From NCBI GenBank assembly GCA_964549765.1, contig CAZJWR010000020.1, forward strand, positions 1 to 59,293: a stretch of 59,293 bases of DNA, given 5' to 3'. Numbering within the stretch: position 1 is the stretch's first letter; each line of letters begins with the position of its first letter. The stretch is from CAZJWR01 sp964549765 (GTDB taxonomy: Bacteria > Zixibacteria > MSB-5A5 > GN15 > JAAZOE01). A program made the translations under genes and the position numbers. The notes under the pieces were generated by a model. That model was not told the DNA's origin, ran no database searches, and saw only the letters and a list, made by a program, of their open reading frames with translations. Of this stretch, positions 58,827 through 59,293 are shown piece after piece.

Positions 58827-58844
58827 GCCCGTCGCGAAACGGGC
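58827..58844 (-). other. Second hairpin between attenuator and aroH
   Basis: On the - strand GCCCGT with ACGGGC around a 6-nt loop, immediately after the attenuator's U-run. It is followed by CAAAAACC, so it is not itself a classical terminator. It may protect the processed 5' end of the aro mRNA. Confidence 0.4.
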
Positions 58845-58846
58845 AT

Positions 58847-58879
58847 AAAAAAAGCCCACCATCGTCTCGATAGTGGGCT
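58847..58879 (-). terminator. Attenuator terminator of the aro operon
   Basis: On the - strand GCCCACTATC (58878-58869) pairs with GATGGTGGGC (58863-58854) around a 5-nt loop, then seven T (58853-58847). It lies between the leader peptide and aroH. The 5' arm can instead pair with GGTAGTGGGC (58934-58925) inside the leader peptide gene, forming an antiterminator. Confidence 0.9.
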
Positions 58880-58901
58880 GGGGGTCTTTTTCGTTCGACG
58901 T

Positions 58902-59018
58902 TTAGTCTGCGGTGAAAGCCTCGGGCCCACTACCGGATCGGCAATAATAATAAAAATAATAATAGCGGGCGGAATCTGCGCCGAAGGGGTTGGGTTGGTT
59001 GACAGAGCAGGCTTTCAC
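58902..59018 (-). CDS. Tyr/Phe attenuator leader peptide (38 aa)
   Basis: A 38-codon ORF from GTG 59018 with GAGG (59028-59025) 6 nt upstream, stop TAA at 58904-58902. Residues 19-25 are Tyr-Tyr-Tyr-Phe-Tyr-Tyr-Tyr (58964-58944), an extreme aromatic run. It lies between a strong promoter and an alternative-hairpin terminator, upstream of genes for tyrosine and phenylalanine biosynthesis. Ribosomes stalled on Tyr codons would leave segment GGTAGTGGGC (58934-58925) free to form the antiterminator. Ribosomes reaching the stop would cover it and allow termination. The geometry matches known leader-peptide attenuation in pheA/trp operons. Confidence 0.85.
   Translation of the reverse strand: MKACSVNQPNPFGADSARYYYFYYYCRSGSGPEAFTAD
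58925..58934 (-). promoter_or_regulatory. Antiterminator 5' arm in leader peptide gene
   Basis: On the - strand GGTAGTGGGC can pair over all ten bases (one G-U) with GCCCACTATC at 58878-58869, the 5' arm of the terminator, so the two structures are mutually exclusive. It starts 10 nt after the last Tyr codon. Confidence 0.75.
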
Positions 59019-59044
59019 AATAAACCTCACGTTTCGATATTGAT

Positions 59045-59072
59045 ATGATACTAAAGTAATCCGTTTTGTCAA
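59045..59072 (-). promoter_or_regulatory. Promoter of the aro operon
   Basis: On the - strand TTGACA (59072-59067), 16 nt, TATCAT (59050-59045). Start near 59038, about 20 nt before the leader peptide GTG. The remaining 59073-59293 holds no gene or RNA that I can recognise. Confidence 0.7.
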
Positions 59073-59293
59073 GCGGTATTTTGCGTCAGCGTCGCTTTAT
59101 TTCGACCGAACGGGGTCCGGCAGGCCGCCGGCAGCCGATCCGAGGCCGTAAATGGCCCCCCTCCGGGAGAAATATAACCGGGGCGACCCGCTGATCGTGT
59201 CCCTTTTGAATCTGCCAAGTACGGGTATTCGGAACCGCCGCGGTTGTGTAAATTCTTGTGTGTAAATTTTAGGTGATTTTGGCTAAATAAAGA

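Noticed and set aside
58847..59018. T-box riboswitch upstream of the aro operon
   Set aside because: No T-box consensus (TGGNACCGCG) or specifier stem; the Tyr-rich translated ORF explains control by ribosome stalling instead.

Overview
This window (about 57% G+C) looks like a chromosome segment of a Gram-negative bacterium from an uncultivated FCB-group lineage. I infer Zixibacteria or a close relative. The reasons are KDO activation (kdsB-like) implying LPS, a predicted outer-membrane beta-barrel, large secreted proteins with cohesin-like and type I dockerin modules, C-terminal NPFNP-type (FlgD-like/T9SS) sorting domains, and three runs of N typical of a metagenome scaffold. Promoters look like ordinary sigma-70 (TTGACA/TATAAT) plus at least one sigma-54 site. 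No rRNA, tRNA, CRISPR array or intact transposase was seen.

Layout. 0.4-5.9 kb: a signalling/transport locus with a Cache-type histidine kinase, two CBS-pair proteins, a receiver domain fused to an SLC13/DASS anion transporter, and a lone receiver. 5.9-11.1 kb: accessory genes: a serpin, a methyltransferase, a TSP3/dockerin secreted protein flanked by two homologous 35-36-residue Cys-containing peptides, and a GNAT acetyltransferase. 11.1-16.4 kb: a MacB/LolD-like ABC transporter, an SdrD-B-repeat lipoprotein, a secreted protein of unknown function and an ArsC-like protein. 16.4-23.0 kb: a glycosyltransferase divergent from a histidine kinase/NtrC pair that appears to control a downstream sigma-54 promoter with four upstream direct repeats; this drives a periplasmic coiled-coil protein and an outer-membrane protein. 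23.0-26.0 kb: a cohesin/dockerin/T9SS protein with a long structured leader. 26.1-32.6 kb: ruvX/yqgF, mltG, an NtrC-like regulator with a GAFTSA loop, a GAF protein, gatC, kdsB-like and pyrG. 32.7-37.8 kb: two convergent dockerin proteins. 38.2-43.9 kb: the sodium-pumping oxaloacetate decarboxylase operon (oadGAB), a divergent biotin ligase, a methyltransferase and a TPR-like protein. 44.1-49.8 kb: rarA, two methyltransferases, a Myb/SANT-like basic protein and a DUF2723 membrane protein. 49.9-52.3 kb: an AT-richer island with an FG-GAP/T9SS protein abutting a truncated kynureninase. 52.5-55.4 kb: a Znu-type zinc/manganese ABC operon led by a ribbon-helix-helix protein with Cys pairs. 55.6 kb: a pirin. 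56.4-59.1 kb: an aromatic amino-acid operon aroH-aroF-tyrA.

The most striking signals are: (1) a textbook ribosome-mediated attenuator before aroH-aroF-tyrA, with a 38-residue leader peptide carrying Tyr-Tyr-Tyr-Phe-Tyr-Tyr-Tyr and mutually exclusive antiterminator and terminator hairpins; (2) the pair of small Cys peptides sharing an N-terminal MIYL block and a C-terminal KPL-G block; (3) the receiver-SLC13 transporter fusion with its kinase and CBS partners; (4) the sigma-54 promoter with repeats; and (5) the RHH/Cys-pair regulator with a perfect operator in its own promoter. Two of the three N gaps (48125-48134 and 56458-56557) are flanked by duplicated ends and look like false gaps between overlapping contigs.
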